Positions 1 through 17,460 of a stretch of 64,000 bases of DNA are shown here, in pieces. The translations under genes were made by a program, and so were the position numbers. The number at the start of each line of letters is the position of its first letter. Position 1 is the first letter of the stretch. The DNA lies in the NCBI RefSeq assembly GCF_019649055.1, contig NW_026570249.1, positions 558,001 through 622,000 of the forward strand, in the 5' to 3' direction. The stretch is from Paramacrobiotus metropolitanus (lineage: Eukaryota; Tardigrada; Eutardigrada; Parachela; Macrobiotidae). The notes under the pieces are model-generated. The model was not told the origin of the DNA. It searched no databases and worked only from the letters and a program-made list of their open reading frames with translations.

Positions 1-743
1 AGTGCATTATCGCTGTTTAACGTAACACGACATAGCAATGATGATGCGATAAAAATTTTTACCTACTGTATAACTCTGCGTGGTTTTGCAAAATCCGTTA
101 CATGTATACGTACATATCTCTACAATGCACAACATATCTATATAAGTATAGTACGCGAATGTCTTTATTGTTGTAATGTACAGTGAAATGGAGCGAGTAG
201 TGGGACTTTTTACCCCGGATCCCTCGAATGTTGCTGGCGGCTTTGCCAGTTGGCTGTCCGGACGCCGACCGGAATTAAACGATCCTCGCACGATAGCCCG
301 CAACAGAGGACGGGAAGGCAAGTAGTGCTTACGTTAGTAGCAGACTAGCAGTATACAATTTATATCTATGCTTGTATAAAATGTCGGCTTCTGTTTTTAT
401 GGTGTGTTACCTTAAACATTGCTATACATTATACACACATGTATATTAATACAATATTGACTGATATTGTGCTAAAAATATTGTGTACTGTGTAGTGCGT
501 ACCAAATAACAGCGACATCTAAGGCGCAAAACAGTTAGAGATCGAAGCAGTATTCTGATAATGGCAAACTTGATAACGGTGAAACTAGTTATGGACTTAT
601 GGGGTTAACCCAAAAGTAACCGTGTCTTTTATTTTGATACAGTCCTCCAAACTTCCTCCAAAGGTTGTCTTCACTTGCGCTTAAACATTATAACCAAGGA
701 CCTGCATAAGCTCCAGTACACTATCTCGCAGAAAGAAACACCC
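1..743. other. AT-rich stretch, no gene seen
   Basis: No reading frame here has the composition or length of a coding exon, and no tRNA or repeat was recognised. Sequence becomes GC-richer only after about 740, where the next candidate exon begins. Confidence 0.5.
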
Positions 744-1133
744 CTGATGACCTTATCCGCTAGACCTCCCACCACCTCCTTGCCAATACGCTCTGGTGCG
801 GCGTCAAATAACATCGGAGAAGAATATATCAGCAAAGAAATGTCGGCGTTTTCCGTCCGAGAACGGCCTATTAGGAATTCTCAAGAGCAGTCGAGGGAGG
901 TTTTTAGAGAGGAAGCTGGGCCGTCGGGGATCGTGTACAAGTCCGGCCGAGACGAAGAAGAGACCACGCAGGACATTCAAGAGTCGGCAGTGGTCGAAGA
1001 GGTGGGGATTATTAAGCCCAGCGAATCTGACGAGGAAGACCAGCAGACGGTTACCGTTGTGCGGGATGACCGAGAGCGAGCGGAAGTGCATGTCCGGGAT
1101 GCTGGTGAGGAGCGTGGTGAATCCGAAGTGTGA
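744..1133 (+). CDS. Hypothetical acidic hydrophilic protein or exon
   Basis: An open frame ending at 1133 is clearly GC-richer than the flanks. The 675 start lies in AT-rich sequence, so I chose the in-frame ATG at 744 (129 residues); an internal exon with a splice acceptor near 713 is also possible. The protein is hydrophilic, without signal peptide or membrane segment. It is rich in Glu, Asp, Arg and Ser in its second half, for example the run PSESDEEDQQ, as in a disordered region. No domain was recognised. The composition shift and absence of stops are the only support. Confidence 0.35.
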   Translation: MMTLSARPPTTSLPIRSGAASNNIGEEYISKEMSAFSVRERPIRNSQEQSREVFREEAGPSGIVYKSGRDEEETTQDIQESAVVEEVGIIKPSESDEEDQQTVTVVRDDRERAEVHVRDAGEERGESEV

Positions 1134-1555
1134 ATTGTTGACCCGACCGACGAGCGTTTTCAAGAAATTTTTCTGTGCGTAATTAATACTGATTAATAGT
1201 AATTAATTGTTGTTTATATGCTGACCGAAAAACACATTTTTGCTGGGTGCGCCAATGTAGAGCAAATGAACGGTTTACTTTGTGCAAATACCGCGCTCTA
1301 CACTCACAATAATACTACTGCAAAATTATCACAATGTTATTATGAAAGTCCAATATCCTATGGTATAGGTTGTTTTATAGTTCCAATAGTCGCTACAGTC
1401 TTGCATTTGTTAATTGCAATTAAGCGCACATCGACTAGAAGAGGCATCAGTGTCGAGATTATGAAAAGGTCGCCTCAAATGTTGGAATCGTTATAGACAG
1501 GTGCAAAACCATGTTGTATACATGAAGCACTGCATCACATTGCCAATATCACCGG
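1134..1555. other. Intergenic, no convincing gene
   Basis: A 92-residue frame at 1218-1496 contains one hydrophobic stretch but is AT-rich and has no other support. I see no RNA gene or repeat. Confidence 0.4.
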
Positions 1556-1921
1556 TTAACCGCTGTAGTAGCTGCCGCCGCCCATAGATCCCTTGGTGGT
1601 AGTTTGCTGCTGAGCCTGCGTCGTCACTTGCTGTGCCTGTGTCGTTACTTGCTGCGCGCCGGTCGTTACTTGCTGTGCCTGAGTGGTCACCTGGCCGCCG
1701 CTGGCACTGGAAGTGGCATAAGCGGTCGTGACCACTGGAGCGGCCGTTGTCACCACCGGAACGGTACCCGTTACCACCGGGCCGGTAGTGGCATATGCTG
1801 TGGTCGGTGGGTTGTTGGGGGGCGGCGTGCCCGTAGACACAGTGCCGGTGGAACCGGTCGGAGCATAGGTCTGCGCGCTGGCCACCGCTATCAGTACGGA
1901 AAGGGCAATCACGACCTGCAT
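1556..1921 (-). CDS. Secreted Thr/Gln/Ala-rich repeat protein
   Basis: 121 residues. The start at 1921 is chosen because it opens directly into a classical signal peptide (about residues 1-16: basic-free hydrophobic core ending in Ala-Ser-Ala, then Gln); the longer frame to 2011 adds 30 residues that would bury it. The mature part is low-complexity: Thr, Val, Pro and Ala-rich first, then about five units of QQVTTQA type near residues 85-110, then a Gly/Ser/Tyr tail. No cysteine or domain is seen, so a secreted, possibly O-glycosylated, mucin-like or matrix protein is inferred. It belongs to a run of three minus-strand genes for exported or membrane proteins. Strong signal peptide; exact role unknown. 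Confidence 0.65.
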   Translation of the reverse strand: MQVVIALSVLIAVASAQTYAPTGSTGTVSTGTPPPNNPPTTAYATTGPVVTGTVPVVTTAAPVVTTAYATSSASGGQVTTQAQQVTTGAQQVTTQAQQVTTQAQQQTTTKGSMGGGSYYSG

Positions 1922-4259
1922 GGTGTACAGATTATAACTGCGAATGAATTTGAAAAAAAATCCGATGAATGTATTGAGCAAGAGAATACTGAATGCTGTT
2001 TGTGCTATCATAACGCCGGCTCACCGACTTTTAAACGCATGTTTATTTTAGCTGGCCATGGGATGGCGAAGATTGATGTACCGGTAAACACAGCACAAAG
2101 GCGGCATTAAACATATGGGGTACGTCACATAGATAATTGCGGACTTTGCGGTAAACACATTAGATTGGGGTAAACGGTACGAATCGGCACTAATATTAAT
2201 CTAGTACCATGTTGATGTCCTAAAAACACGAGCGTGCTGGGCACGTGGTACCTGAGAAATACCGCAAAACTTCCTCGTGCGGGCTCGTGCTCGAAAGCTG
2301 ATGGATCCAAGTTTATGGTTTACGTGCATATTATGCGCAAGTGCGATGTATCGGATTATTGGTTTCAGCACAGTTTCCACTGGGAAATGCCCCACGTTCG
2401 CCAATATATCATTGCGTAGTTGCGACTAAAGAGTAAAGACAATAATTACTAACATTATTATTCTAACTTAACAATGAAGACCGCGACTGCGACCGGCAGA
2501 ACGCGAATGCCGGTGGGCATGTGCAAACCGTCTGACCCGTAGACAGGTCTAAACTCAGCTATTACGGTATCAAAATTATTAATAGTTTTATGAAAGTTGA
2601 AACAGAACACAAAACTTTTCAAGTCCGCGTTTGTTACGAACTCGGGTGCAGTAGGTTATTAAAGGTCACTAAATGAAGCTACTTTTACCGCTAGAGTAGC
2701 GGTTTGCCGGAGAATCGTTTTGAACGATCTGCGGACAGTAATGTACATCTCGCTAATGATGTCAATACAGACACTGCAGTACTGGGGAAAATGGAATTTT
2801 AGAGTGAAGGAAAACATTGCAAGGTCAGTCGACGTCTATGGAGGTGTGTAGAAATAATAGGACATGCAATTTGTACACTTCTGTTTGCTATGCTAATTAA
2901 GAGTGCAGGATTACTGTGGATGCAAATTATTGAATTTTATTAATTGAATTTATAGATATATTCTATTATTTCTGTTCATATAATATGAACAGAAATATTA
3001 GAATATATCTATAAATTCAATTAGGTAATAAAATTCAACAAATAAAATTACCTTACTCTGTTCATTAACGTTTACATTTACTTCAAAGCCACGATCTCTT
3101 TGGCACACACTGCATATCAGTTTGTACTGTAGGCTTCCGGCCCAAATAGTGCGAATGTTTCCCCCAGAAACAGCATAAAATAGTCCCAGGCATGGGACCC
3201 CGGTACGTGATGCACCAGGTGATTTTTGTTTCGGTTTCGTTTCAATGCCGCCTAAGGCGGGAAAGCTTCAAAGCCCGTTCCAACGTGGCATTTGCACATG
3301 TACCTGTGTCCGCGCTACCGGTCCCTTAATATTTCTATAAACTGAGGTCAAGTCGGACGACCACTCAGTTACCGTGAGTAGTGTATTGGTATACACTAAT
3401 ACATGAAATTAATCGAATATTATTCTGTGTGTAATTACCGGTATAGCTGTTACATAGTTGCTCTACTGCGGAAACGCTCAGTGATGCTGCTGGAATGAAG
3501 CTCTTAAGGTTGGTTCTTGGTGCTACCGTCTAGCTGAAGCTGGCCGAATGACCCGGGTCCAGCTGGAAAAATAGTAACTAATTTTAATACGGGGTTGTTA
3601 GCACAACATAATATACAATGTGGTGATGCAACAACAGATGATCAAGGCAGCATATTTCTACAAAATATTTTATAATGGTATCTATAATCCATATTGTTGG
3701 ATGTATTAAGATTAAGAACCAAAATTATAATACGGAAGCATACATCGGTAATTACTTTTTTTTGAACTTTAGGTAACTTCTACTTGCTCCCACATTTTTA
3801 TAGGGCGCTTAGCAAATAAACTATGAAATTGTGGGGCGCATAGCACTTTCGTTTTGTTTATACGGTAATGTAGGTGCACTGCGCCTGTATTGATATTGTA
3901 TGGCTTTTTCAGTATAGGTAGTTTAACTGTTGTGAATCGATGGAAAATTGCATGTGTTTAAAAGTGGTCAACTGAAAGTTAGTACTGCCTGCAGTTAATA
4001 AAAATAAATTAATATAGGAATTCTACTCAACACATACTCGTGCAGTGGGCTTACCCGGTTAATTGCAAACGCTCATGAGACTACGGTAAATACAAAATCG
4101 TTTACTATGAGTATGGGCACAAATTAAGTCTTTCGCGTCTGAACAGATTAGAACGGTGGTCATCTCGTCCAAAATTTGAAGCATTTTCTAAGCTAACAAA
4201 TTATACATAGTCAGACATAAAGAAGCCGAAATCGCATGTCGCTACCCTCGTTTAAGTCT
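1922..4259. other. 2.3-kb intergenic region with one large AT palindrome
   Basis: Apart from the inverted repeat at 2932-3036 (listed separately), I see only short unsupported frames and AT-rich sequence. No tRNA, repeat family or splice-flanked exon was recognised. Confidence 0.45.
2932..3036. repeat. Near-perfect 105-bp AT-rich palindrome
   Basis: Two arms of about 50 bp, starting GAATTTTATTA on each strand, meet at a centre reading CATATAATATG. The arms differ by one 4-base insertion (CCTA in the right arm) and one central mismatch. The sequence would fold to a long hairpin or extrude as a cruciform. It has no coding capacity and no clear target duplication, so whether it is a palindromic MITE remnant or a local inverted duplication is open. 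Confidence 0.85.
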
Positions 4260-4727
4260 TTAACCGGAGCTAGCGTAGGTAGTACCCGGCGGCGCCATGG
4301 TAGAGGTCGTGGTAGTCGGCGGCATGGTAGGGGTCGGAGTCGCGATGGAAGGTGTAGGGGTAGCAACAGGGCCATAAGTAGTTGCGGGTGGCATCGGCGC
4401 CGGTGGAGACGGTGCCGGCGGAGACGGTGCCGGTGGAGACGGTGCGGGAGGCGATGGTGCCGGCGGAGAAGGTGCCGGTGGAGATGGAGCTGGTGGAGAT
4501 GGAGCAGGAGGTGACGGCGCCGGTGGGGATGGTGCCGGTGGAGATGGGGCCGGCGGTGATGGTGCTGGTGGGGATGGTGCAGGAGGTGACGGAGCCGGTG
4601 GAGACGGTGCGGGAGGTGATGGTGCAGGAGGTGACGGTGGGGATGGCGGTGTCATACCGCCATACGATCCATACGCTTGAGCCGCGGCCGCGGCGATAAG
4701 GGCAGAGAAAACAAGAAGGATCTTCAT
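4260..4727 (-). CDS. Secreted protein with SPPAP pentapeptide repeats
   Basis: 155 residues. Residues 1-16 form a signal peptide (MKILLVFSALIAAAAA, cleavage before Gln). A short Gly/Tyr segment follows, then about 16 copies of Ser-Pro-Pro-Ala-Pro (roughly residues 25-110), then a Thr/Pro/Met-rich tail. The repeat is encoded by a 15-bp tandem array at about 4385-4645, so the other frames also stay open and are shadows. Long Ser-Pro-Pro arrays form extended polyproline rods and resemble hydroxyproline-rich wall proteins of plants and algae; in an animal an extracellular or cuticle-associated role is inferred. A TATATAAG box lies about 72 bp upstream. Confidence 0.7.
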   Translation of the reverse strand: MKILLVFSALIAAAAAQAYGSYGGMTPPSPPSPPAPSPPAPSPPAPSPPAPSPPAPSPPAPSPPAPSPPAPSPPAPSPPAPSPPAPSPPAPSPPAPSPPAPSPPAPSPPAPMPPATTYGPVATPTPSIATPTPTMPPTTTTSTMAPPGTTYASSG

Positions 4728-4798
4728 TTTCGAATATTTTTGTCAAATTATGCAGCTGCCTAGAACTGCATGTGTTATTCCACCGGAATTAATGGAGG

Positions 4799-4806
4799 CT
4801 TATATA
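4799..4806 (-). promoter_or_regulatory. TATA box of the SPPAP-repeat gene
   Basis: On the minus strand this reads TATATAAG, 72 bp upstream of the ATG at 4727. That spacing suits a core promoter with a short 5' leader. Confidence 0.55.
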
Positions 4807-5943
4807 CGTTTCTGCGATATTGATTACTGTAACTAATGGCCCCGGAGGCACGGTACAATACACACGTACTCATTAACATACAAACATAAGATCAACATGA
4901 TGCGGTATAAAATTAATATTTGAATACATGTAGGCTGAAAGGTGTTGTGGATTTGTGGTTGTATAGTACGTGTAATTAATTACAGTGTATCTGTAAAGTA
5001 CTGTACGTAGTCGTGCGAGGTTGTTGTCCTAAAAGTACACCGACACCGTGGCGCCGGCACCACTGCTCATTTGGTACACTTCGAGAATGATGCTGCTAAT
5101 GGAGAAGCATACCGTCGACGTTGTATTTTGACATTTATGGGCATTTTTGCATTTATTAGATTTTCTTATTTAGGCTTGCATGATGTGCACTGAGCAGTAC
5201 TCTTACCAATTAAGTAGCACCGTATTACTGTTTTGAGGGGCCGCCGCAGTTAGTAATAGGTCATTACTTCTCAGGAGGTCAGCATAGTTCGTAACCATAT
5301 CCTGCAGTTGTTCATTAGAAGCAATGTCTTTTTGCGTTGTTTACGCGATTGCTTCGTTATAACCTTTCTGGTCACACGACCATCTACCGAACAATGATTT
5401 TGCATTTTTGTGTGTTGTTGCCCGTTTACAGTTCTGTAGCAGAATGCACAGATGAATTTAATGTGAGTGGCAATTTACTATCTACAGAACTACCTGCTGG
5501 TTCATTTTTCTTGTGGCAATTACAGAAGAGGTCAACTATATTAATTTATATATAGCGTCTTTAGTAAAAATTAGTGTGGTTAGTTTAAATATTTATTTTT
5601 ACGAATCGTAACGGTAATATTCACCAGCAAATTCGTTTAACAAAGCCCACAGAAGCAACTGCAATCACAATCAAATTCGCCACAATGTGAAAACTAACAT
5701 GCCCAACAAGTCGTAAGGAACTCCACGAAAATAAATGTCAGCAATACAGCCAAAATAAAAAAAAGTCATGCAATTATCACTACAATAAAAACAATGTTGA
5801 TTATATGTTCGAAACAATACGTACAAAAAACCTGGGTGTTGTTTCTTTCCACGCCTCCACCATAGTAACGCAAAAACTTCGAAACGTTAGGAAGAATTCA
5901 TTTCGTCACATGGTTGAACAGTTTTACTATTCCTGAATGCCGG
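4807..5943. other. Intergenic, nothing recognised
   Basis: AT-rich sequence with only short unsupported frames, including a 72-codon frame at 5337-5555 that lacks splice or start context. No RNA gene or repeat was seen. Confidence 0.45.
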
Positions 5944-7236
5944 TTAACCGTTTAGGACACGCCCGGTATAGACAGCCTGCGCAATACTGGCCACCACCGC
6001 TATGACAAAAAGGACGACGGTGATAATTCCCAGCGCCATGTCGCTCACTCTCCACTGCCGGTCAATAATGCTGGCCACCCATATGAACTGTACCAGGGAA
6101 TTGATGGCCACGATGATACTGAGGATCATCGTGGTGATCAGCAGACAGCGTCGATCCGCGCGCTCCCCCGGTAGTGTGCTGCCACGTGTCGCCAAAACAC
6201 CGAAGATGCCGGTAATGATCATTACCGCGCCGCCGGAAAATCCTCGCCATCCCTCGTAATATCCGTAATGATAACCGCTGGTGGCGAAAGCTACAAAATT
6301 ACAAATGATGATAATGTGTTGCATCATCCCGGGTTGCTGGTGGTGTGCGAATTAAGTCGTTATGTAAACGAATTCCCAAAATATGCCGGCAAAAATGTGC
6401 ATCAGGCTGCACTGCTTTCTGCTAATTTTAATGGATGCTCTGTATACTTCCGTTTCGTACCGGCAAACTTTACTTGCTTATTTGTATGCTTACTAATTAA
6501 AAGATTCAAGCTTATGTGTATGCTTACTAATTAAAAGATTCAGATTTTCAACTCAAATTATTCAAATTAATTCAAAACATTAAAAGAAATATTTTAAATA
6601 TATATGCCAGCGCTAACGATCTGTCGGTATGTATTTTCAAAAATATATATGTATCTGATACCGTAACCAATTAATGTTGGTTGCCAATGCTTTTAGAAAC
6701 TCTACAGAGCAGCACTGCCTGATCAAATTTAGAAAATGGGGAAGTGAAAATGTACAGTACTTCATTTAATCCTGATCCGGTTCATATGCAATCAAACAAG
6801 AATCAATAACAATACTTTATAATTAAATAATAAAGGATTTATAAATCGTGATATTTTTATATAAGTGTCTCACTGTCTATTTGAATTCTGAGTCCTTTAA
6901 AAGGCAGTACGTAACTGGTACTGTAGCAAAATTTATGTCTAATGCAGGAAAAAAGTTGGATTTCTGTAAGCATGTATAGGTGTCCACTGTACTGCTCCAC
7001 AAAAACGTATTTCACCTAACTGCTAAGCATATATCTGCTTACAATTAGAATACGAATTCATCGAGTCGTTTGACCGGCATACGAAACTAGACCGCTAACA
7101 AAGAAACATACCGGAAATCGGATATACGACAATCCAACAGCTACCTACCTGCGATGTCAATGATGACCAGTATCGCTCCAATGACAATCTGCACAAACGC
7201 CAGATTCCTGATGGCCATCGGTATTGTGGGATACAT
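5944..7236 (-). CDS. Four-helix (MS4A/tetraspan-like) membrane protein, two exons
   Basis: My model is exon 1 at 7236-7149 and exon 2 at 6290-5944 (join on the minus strand), 144 residues. Exon 1 starts ATG TAT CCC and ends before GTAGGTAG in phase 1; exon 2 follows TTTTGTAG in the matching phase, and the total is divisible by three. Exon 1 gives helix 1 (about residues 11-29). Exon 2 gives helices 2 (after WRGFSGGAV), 3 (LLITTMILSIIV) and 4 (LGIITVVLFVIAVVASIA) before a short tail. Small four-helix proteins with short loops resemble the MS4A/CD20 and related families; that link is inference from shape. The apparent start MMQH upstream of 6290 is intronic. Confidence 0.7.
6483..6542. repeat. 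34-bp tandem duplication
   Basis: A 26-base word beginning TGTATGCTTACTAATTAAAA occurs at 6483-6508 and again at 6517-6542, exact in both. It lies in the intron of the four-helix gene and looks like a simple local duplication. Confidence 0.8.
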
Positions 7237-8297
7237 GGTTGGGGCGTTGTGCAAACAAAACCGGTTTTTATGAGGACTATTTACTGTTTACCCTAATGTC
7301 CTACTGCACAGCTCATCAGACGAAGTTATCGCGCTGCTGAGAGATGTGATCCCTATGAATGCCAAGAGCACTCTTAAACAACCGCTGTGCTGGAGAAGTG
7401 TCGCATCCAACGAACACAGTGACAATCTTCAGAGAGAAACCTAACGGTTAGATTATGCGATTCTAAAAATATCATTCCCATAAACTTTCTAGTTAAATAC
7501 CACACTTGTGATTACGTCCTTCCAAAGCATGCAGCGGGAGATTCTTGGCGTAACAGTAGGCCAACAGTTGGAGCGGCATTGGCCATGTGTTGCTCAATGC
7601 GCCCGTCGTGAACGATTACTATAACAGCGGCGACTATGTCATTAGTTTATTGCTCTAACCAAAACTAATCCTCCATCTCGTCGCCGACAGGATTTACTAA
7701 CCCAAAACGCAATAGAAAAAAATAACAGTTAATCGAAATAATCAGCTGGACATTAATCAGCTGCTGGACATTCGTAAATTAAACGGCACTTGTGTTAAAT
7801 GCGAGACAAAAAAAAATTATTAAAGACCAAAAGGCACGCGAAATGTGAGCAACGCCAGTAAGTTACAGCTGATCCGCGTCCGTCGTTGCACTACCGCGCG
7901 AGACCGTGGTCGTATCTAATAATGCGGAACCCAGATAGACGAATTTGCGACTGCAGGGACACGGCCTTGATCGTGAGTTTCGCGCAGTTGATTCACAAAA
8001 ATTCCAATTTTATTTAACGGCGTATTCTAATCTCTACAATATAGCAACACAATATAAGATCCATTAAATCATAAGGAACACATCGAAGTACAAAATCATA
8101 AAACGAAATTTGCCGGCGGTTCGAAAAACGATACAGTCCTATCTATCTTTTAGAATAGTAGTACAGTGGCTCACTGCTCTGTCTGTACGAGCAGTGACCC
8201 TAAACCATTAATTTGACGAATAAATTTAGTTTTCATTTCCTCTGCTTCGATTTCTCTTTACGCTAGGCTCTGGATTATCTGTTTTCGAGGCGAAATA
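7237..8297. other. Intergenic, nothing recognised
   Basis: No plausible exon, RNA gene or repeat was seen between the four-helix membrane gene and the MITE at 8298. Confidence 0.45.
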
Positions 8298-9249
8298 CCG
8301 GGTGGCTGAACAAAATGGCCCTCTGTTTTCCTGCGGTGCGCTGGGTCTGCCCATTGCTCGATTGAGATGATACTAGTTTTATTCGAAAGAGCAACGTCTA
8401 CGGCACATAAGATGTTATGTCAAACTATTAGTCTAAAAAGATTTCCTTTTTTCTGAATTATTTTTAAAAAATGGATGGAGTAGAATAATGTCCTGGAAGC
8501 AAAAACTCAAATTTACCTATTTTAAAATTAAAATTGTAGATGTTTAGCTAAGCATATTATTGCTAATCACGTTACTGTTTCGGAACGAGGAACTGTTCAT
8601 GTTTTTTTCACTGTAAAACAGAACGCCATTCAAGTGACCCTGTCTAGCCAGGGAGCGAAAGATTTGATGCTCCCCATATCTGATCCTCGTGCAACGAGGT
8701 AGCAGGTCTTTTAAAAACAATTTTCAAACCATCGCTTCAAAAACAATCTTGGGTCAAACCCTTGTTTGAAAGGGAATCTCCCACATACAGTTGCCAGTTA
8801 AACCGGCGTTTTTCAGTGCACCCTGTCGCGAGCAAAAAAATTGCAACTAAAATACTAAAACATCAGAGTAAAAAACTTGCGATTTTTTCGAAAAGTCAAA
8901 AAGTTGCTTAGTGCATGGTTCATCCAACGCATGCACCATGCCAATCACTTTTTCCCTATTGAAAGAGGATGTCCGTCTCCAGCTAAAACAATTTAAAAAA
9001 TTAAAATATCACTCACGGAAAAAAGGAGGACGAAATTTTTCACTTTGCGAGCTGGGACAAGAAAAATTTCGACACGTTTTTAAATAACGCCACTGCCAAC
9101 GAGCAACTTTCAATTTTTCGAAAACAGTTTTGTGTTTTTAGTAGCTAATAAAATTGTCTATCAAACGAGTGTAAACAGTTTGCCGTATGTCCAGTAGTTT
9201 GCGAGAGGCAAAGCAAAAACGGAGAGGGCCATTTTGTTCGGCCACCCGG
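8298..9249. mobile_element. Non-autonomous TIR element (MITE-like) flanked by TA
   Basis: The ends form a 27-bp terminal inverted repeat with one mismatch, starting CCGGGTGGC(T/C)GAACAAAATG on each strand. A TA dinucleotide flanks both sides (8296-8297 and 9250-9251), as Tc1/mariner-type insertion leaves. The 952-bp interior has no open frame of note, so it would depend on a transposase elsewhere. It sits 30 bp downstream of the stop codon of the cyclophilin-like gene. Superfamily assignment rests only on TA flanking and is tentative. Confidence 0.75.
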
Positions 9250-9280
9250 TACAATCTGGGATGTAAGCTATGCTTCACAC

Positions 9281-10399
9281 TTACGCATACTGTGCAATAA
9301 ATTTCTCCATCATGTCGGTTTTCCCCACCAAGCGAAAAACATATTCCGAGCTGCGAGTCGGTGTAGCGGGAAGCAAAACGGACTCTGAGTTCTTCTCGAC
9401 GAATTCACGAACTGGTCGCAAGCCCGCATACTGCAGCAGGACTCCAGCTGTCAGCTTCTGCCCGTCGTGGATTACTTTTTCAAGGCTTTCTAAGATTTGG
9501 ACCCCCTCAGAAGTTTCGCGAACTTCTTCCTTCTAAACACAGTAAATTAACCAATTTACTTTTTATTGCAAGTTCTTCGATGTACCTCAAAGACCGATCA
9601 CTTGAGTATACTGTATATGGCTTGAAACACCGATCACTCATGCATTCAAATTTTAAAGGAAACCGTGTATTAAGTCTACAAAGTAAGTTCAAAGCGTGAT
9701 TCCACCATAAATGAATATTTTTATTCGGCAAAAGCCATCAAAGAGACGCAGAACAGCAACATCGGTCACACTACTTAAAAATGAATACTGCTTACCGATG
9801 GTTAATTCCAGAGTCCATTCGGTTATGGTTCCACAGTCCGAAATGATGACATCGGCCTTAGGTCGGCCGTCTGTGGTTCCCTGCTTTGCAATCTTTTCAA
9901 CAATACCCATGAAATCTATCAGGACCTGACCGATAACGATATTTTTTCCGTCCAATGACTCGTCTTTAGCCGTACATAAAAAGAATTTTCCTCGTCCAGA
10001 GTTGGCCATCGACAGGACGCCCGGGCCGGAGTGTTTCAGTTGGAAATTCTCATCCTCGAATTTATTCCCGTAGCCGTAGGTGATGGACTTATCGCGGATA
10101 TTGACGGGCTCAGAGCTTTCACATCCAGATTTGGGCTTGATACTGATAAATGCACAATCTTTGTATGTGTAACCTTTCTCTCCAGTGCAGAAGGACCGAA
10201 AAATCCCAGCCGTCTTGGGCACAACATCGGCACGCAGCTCCATCACGATGCGGCCGGCCTTGGCATTGTCGATGGTGATGTCCATGAAGACTTTGGGATT
10301 GTTGGCCATTTTGCTGGGATCGAGGGGGGGATTCTTTGAGAAGAAGGAGAGAGCGACTCGCGTACCTATGAACAGTGGTTGTGGTTTGAGCAGACGCAT
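9281..10399 (-). CDS. Cyclophilin-like protein with degenerate active site and C-terminal extension
   Basis: Model: exon 1 at 10399-9796, exon 2 at about 9525-9281 (282 residues). From residue 31 it follows the cyclophilin fold: VPKTAGIFRSF, TGEKGYTYK, NKFEDENFQLKHSGPGVLSM and KFFLCTAK are family landmarks. Residues 1-30 are basic and non-acidic, like a mitochondrial presequence; a start at 10309 (MANNPKV) would give the short form. The catalytic positions are altered: the FHR of the family is FIS, the following GFMCQGG is KSGCESS, and the Trp before LDGK is Ser. Prolyl isomerase activity is therefore doubtful. Exon 2 adds about 80 residues of unrecognised, probably helical sequence; the donor GTAAGC at 9795 is good, the acceptor is less certain. 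Confidence 0.7.
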
Positions 10400-10986
10400 G
10401 GTAAAACAGGTAAAATCAATAAAACGCTAAAATCACGATGATCCACTGGTTTTCCGGCCAAGACCGCACAGAGTACTTACTTGGTTAGAAAATGGGGCGA
10501 TGGACCGGCGTCGACGAGCGGTGTAGCGAGAATTCTCCAGACTGAAAATTATGAAGCAAGAACATAAAACTCCACCAAATTTTCAGCAAATGCAAATCCG
10601 CAAGATTTAATCGTAAGCGGTAAGAACAAGAAAAGCAAAACAACAAGCGTGTGTGCGATACTTCGCAAAACCAACGCCACTCGCCAGTCGCCAGACAGGA
10701 AATAACCCATAGCTGGTGCGACAACGAAAATGGCACCTCGAGGAGGCAGCCATGTTCATAGAATGATTTGACTTTTTGTGCTGCGTCAAAAACATAAACA
10801 AACAAAAAGTGCAAAGAAAAATTCTTGCAAAGAAATTTTTTGTCGGTGTACTTAATTTGTGTGAGCTGTCTTTAGATTTTCTACGAACCGACTCGTATCG
10901 TTTCCAGTTTCAGTTTCTGTGAAGATGGTGTAAAACCTATTTGAAAGTCTGGAAATTGTACAGTGATCTGGGTCTGCAGTATAAAA
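10400..10986. promoter_or_regulatory. Shared divergent promoter region
   Basis: This roughly 590-bp stretch separates the start of the cyclophilin-like gene on the minus strand from the tubulin cofactor D start on the plus strand, so it must hold both promoters. No TATA box is obvious. Short frames inside it have no support. Confidence 0.45.
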
Positions 10987-17359
<6,373 letters not shown>

Positions 17360-17436
17360 GTAAGTATACCGACTAAGTTTATTATGCACCACTTGCGGTA
17401 TGATAATGATCCGATAAGGTAGATAGATAGTAGATA

Positions 17437-17460
17437 CGGTTCGATTCCCCGACTGGGAGA
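17437..17460 (+). other. tRNA-Asp-like 3' fragment
   Basis: The sequence CGGTTCGATTCCCCGACTGG matches the T-loop and acceptor side of eukaryotic tRNA-Asp, and a T-run follows, as after a pol III gene. Upstream sequence does not fold into D and anticodon arms, so this is a decayed tRNA or the head of a tRNA-derived repeat, not a working gene. Confidence 0.4.

Noticed and set aside
7-321. 104-codon minus-strand frame at the window edge
   Set aside because: No domain, start context or composition support.
4236-4746. Other frames over the SPPAP array (92, 105 and 158 codons)
   Set aside because: Same effect from a 15-bp repeat; only the minus-strand frame with a signal peptide makes biological sense.
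6291-6327. Start MMQHIIIICN for the four-helix protein
   Set aside because: The acceptor TTTTGTAG just inside it joins in phase with an upstream exon that supplies the missing first helix, so this stretch is intron.
17437-17460. Functional tRNA-Asp gene
   Set aside because: Only the T-arm and acceptor end are recognisable; no D or anticodon arm pairs upstream.
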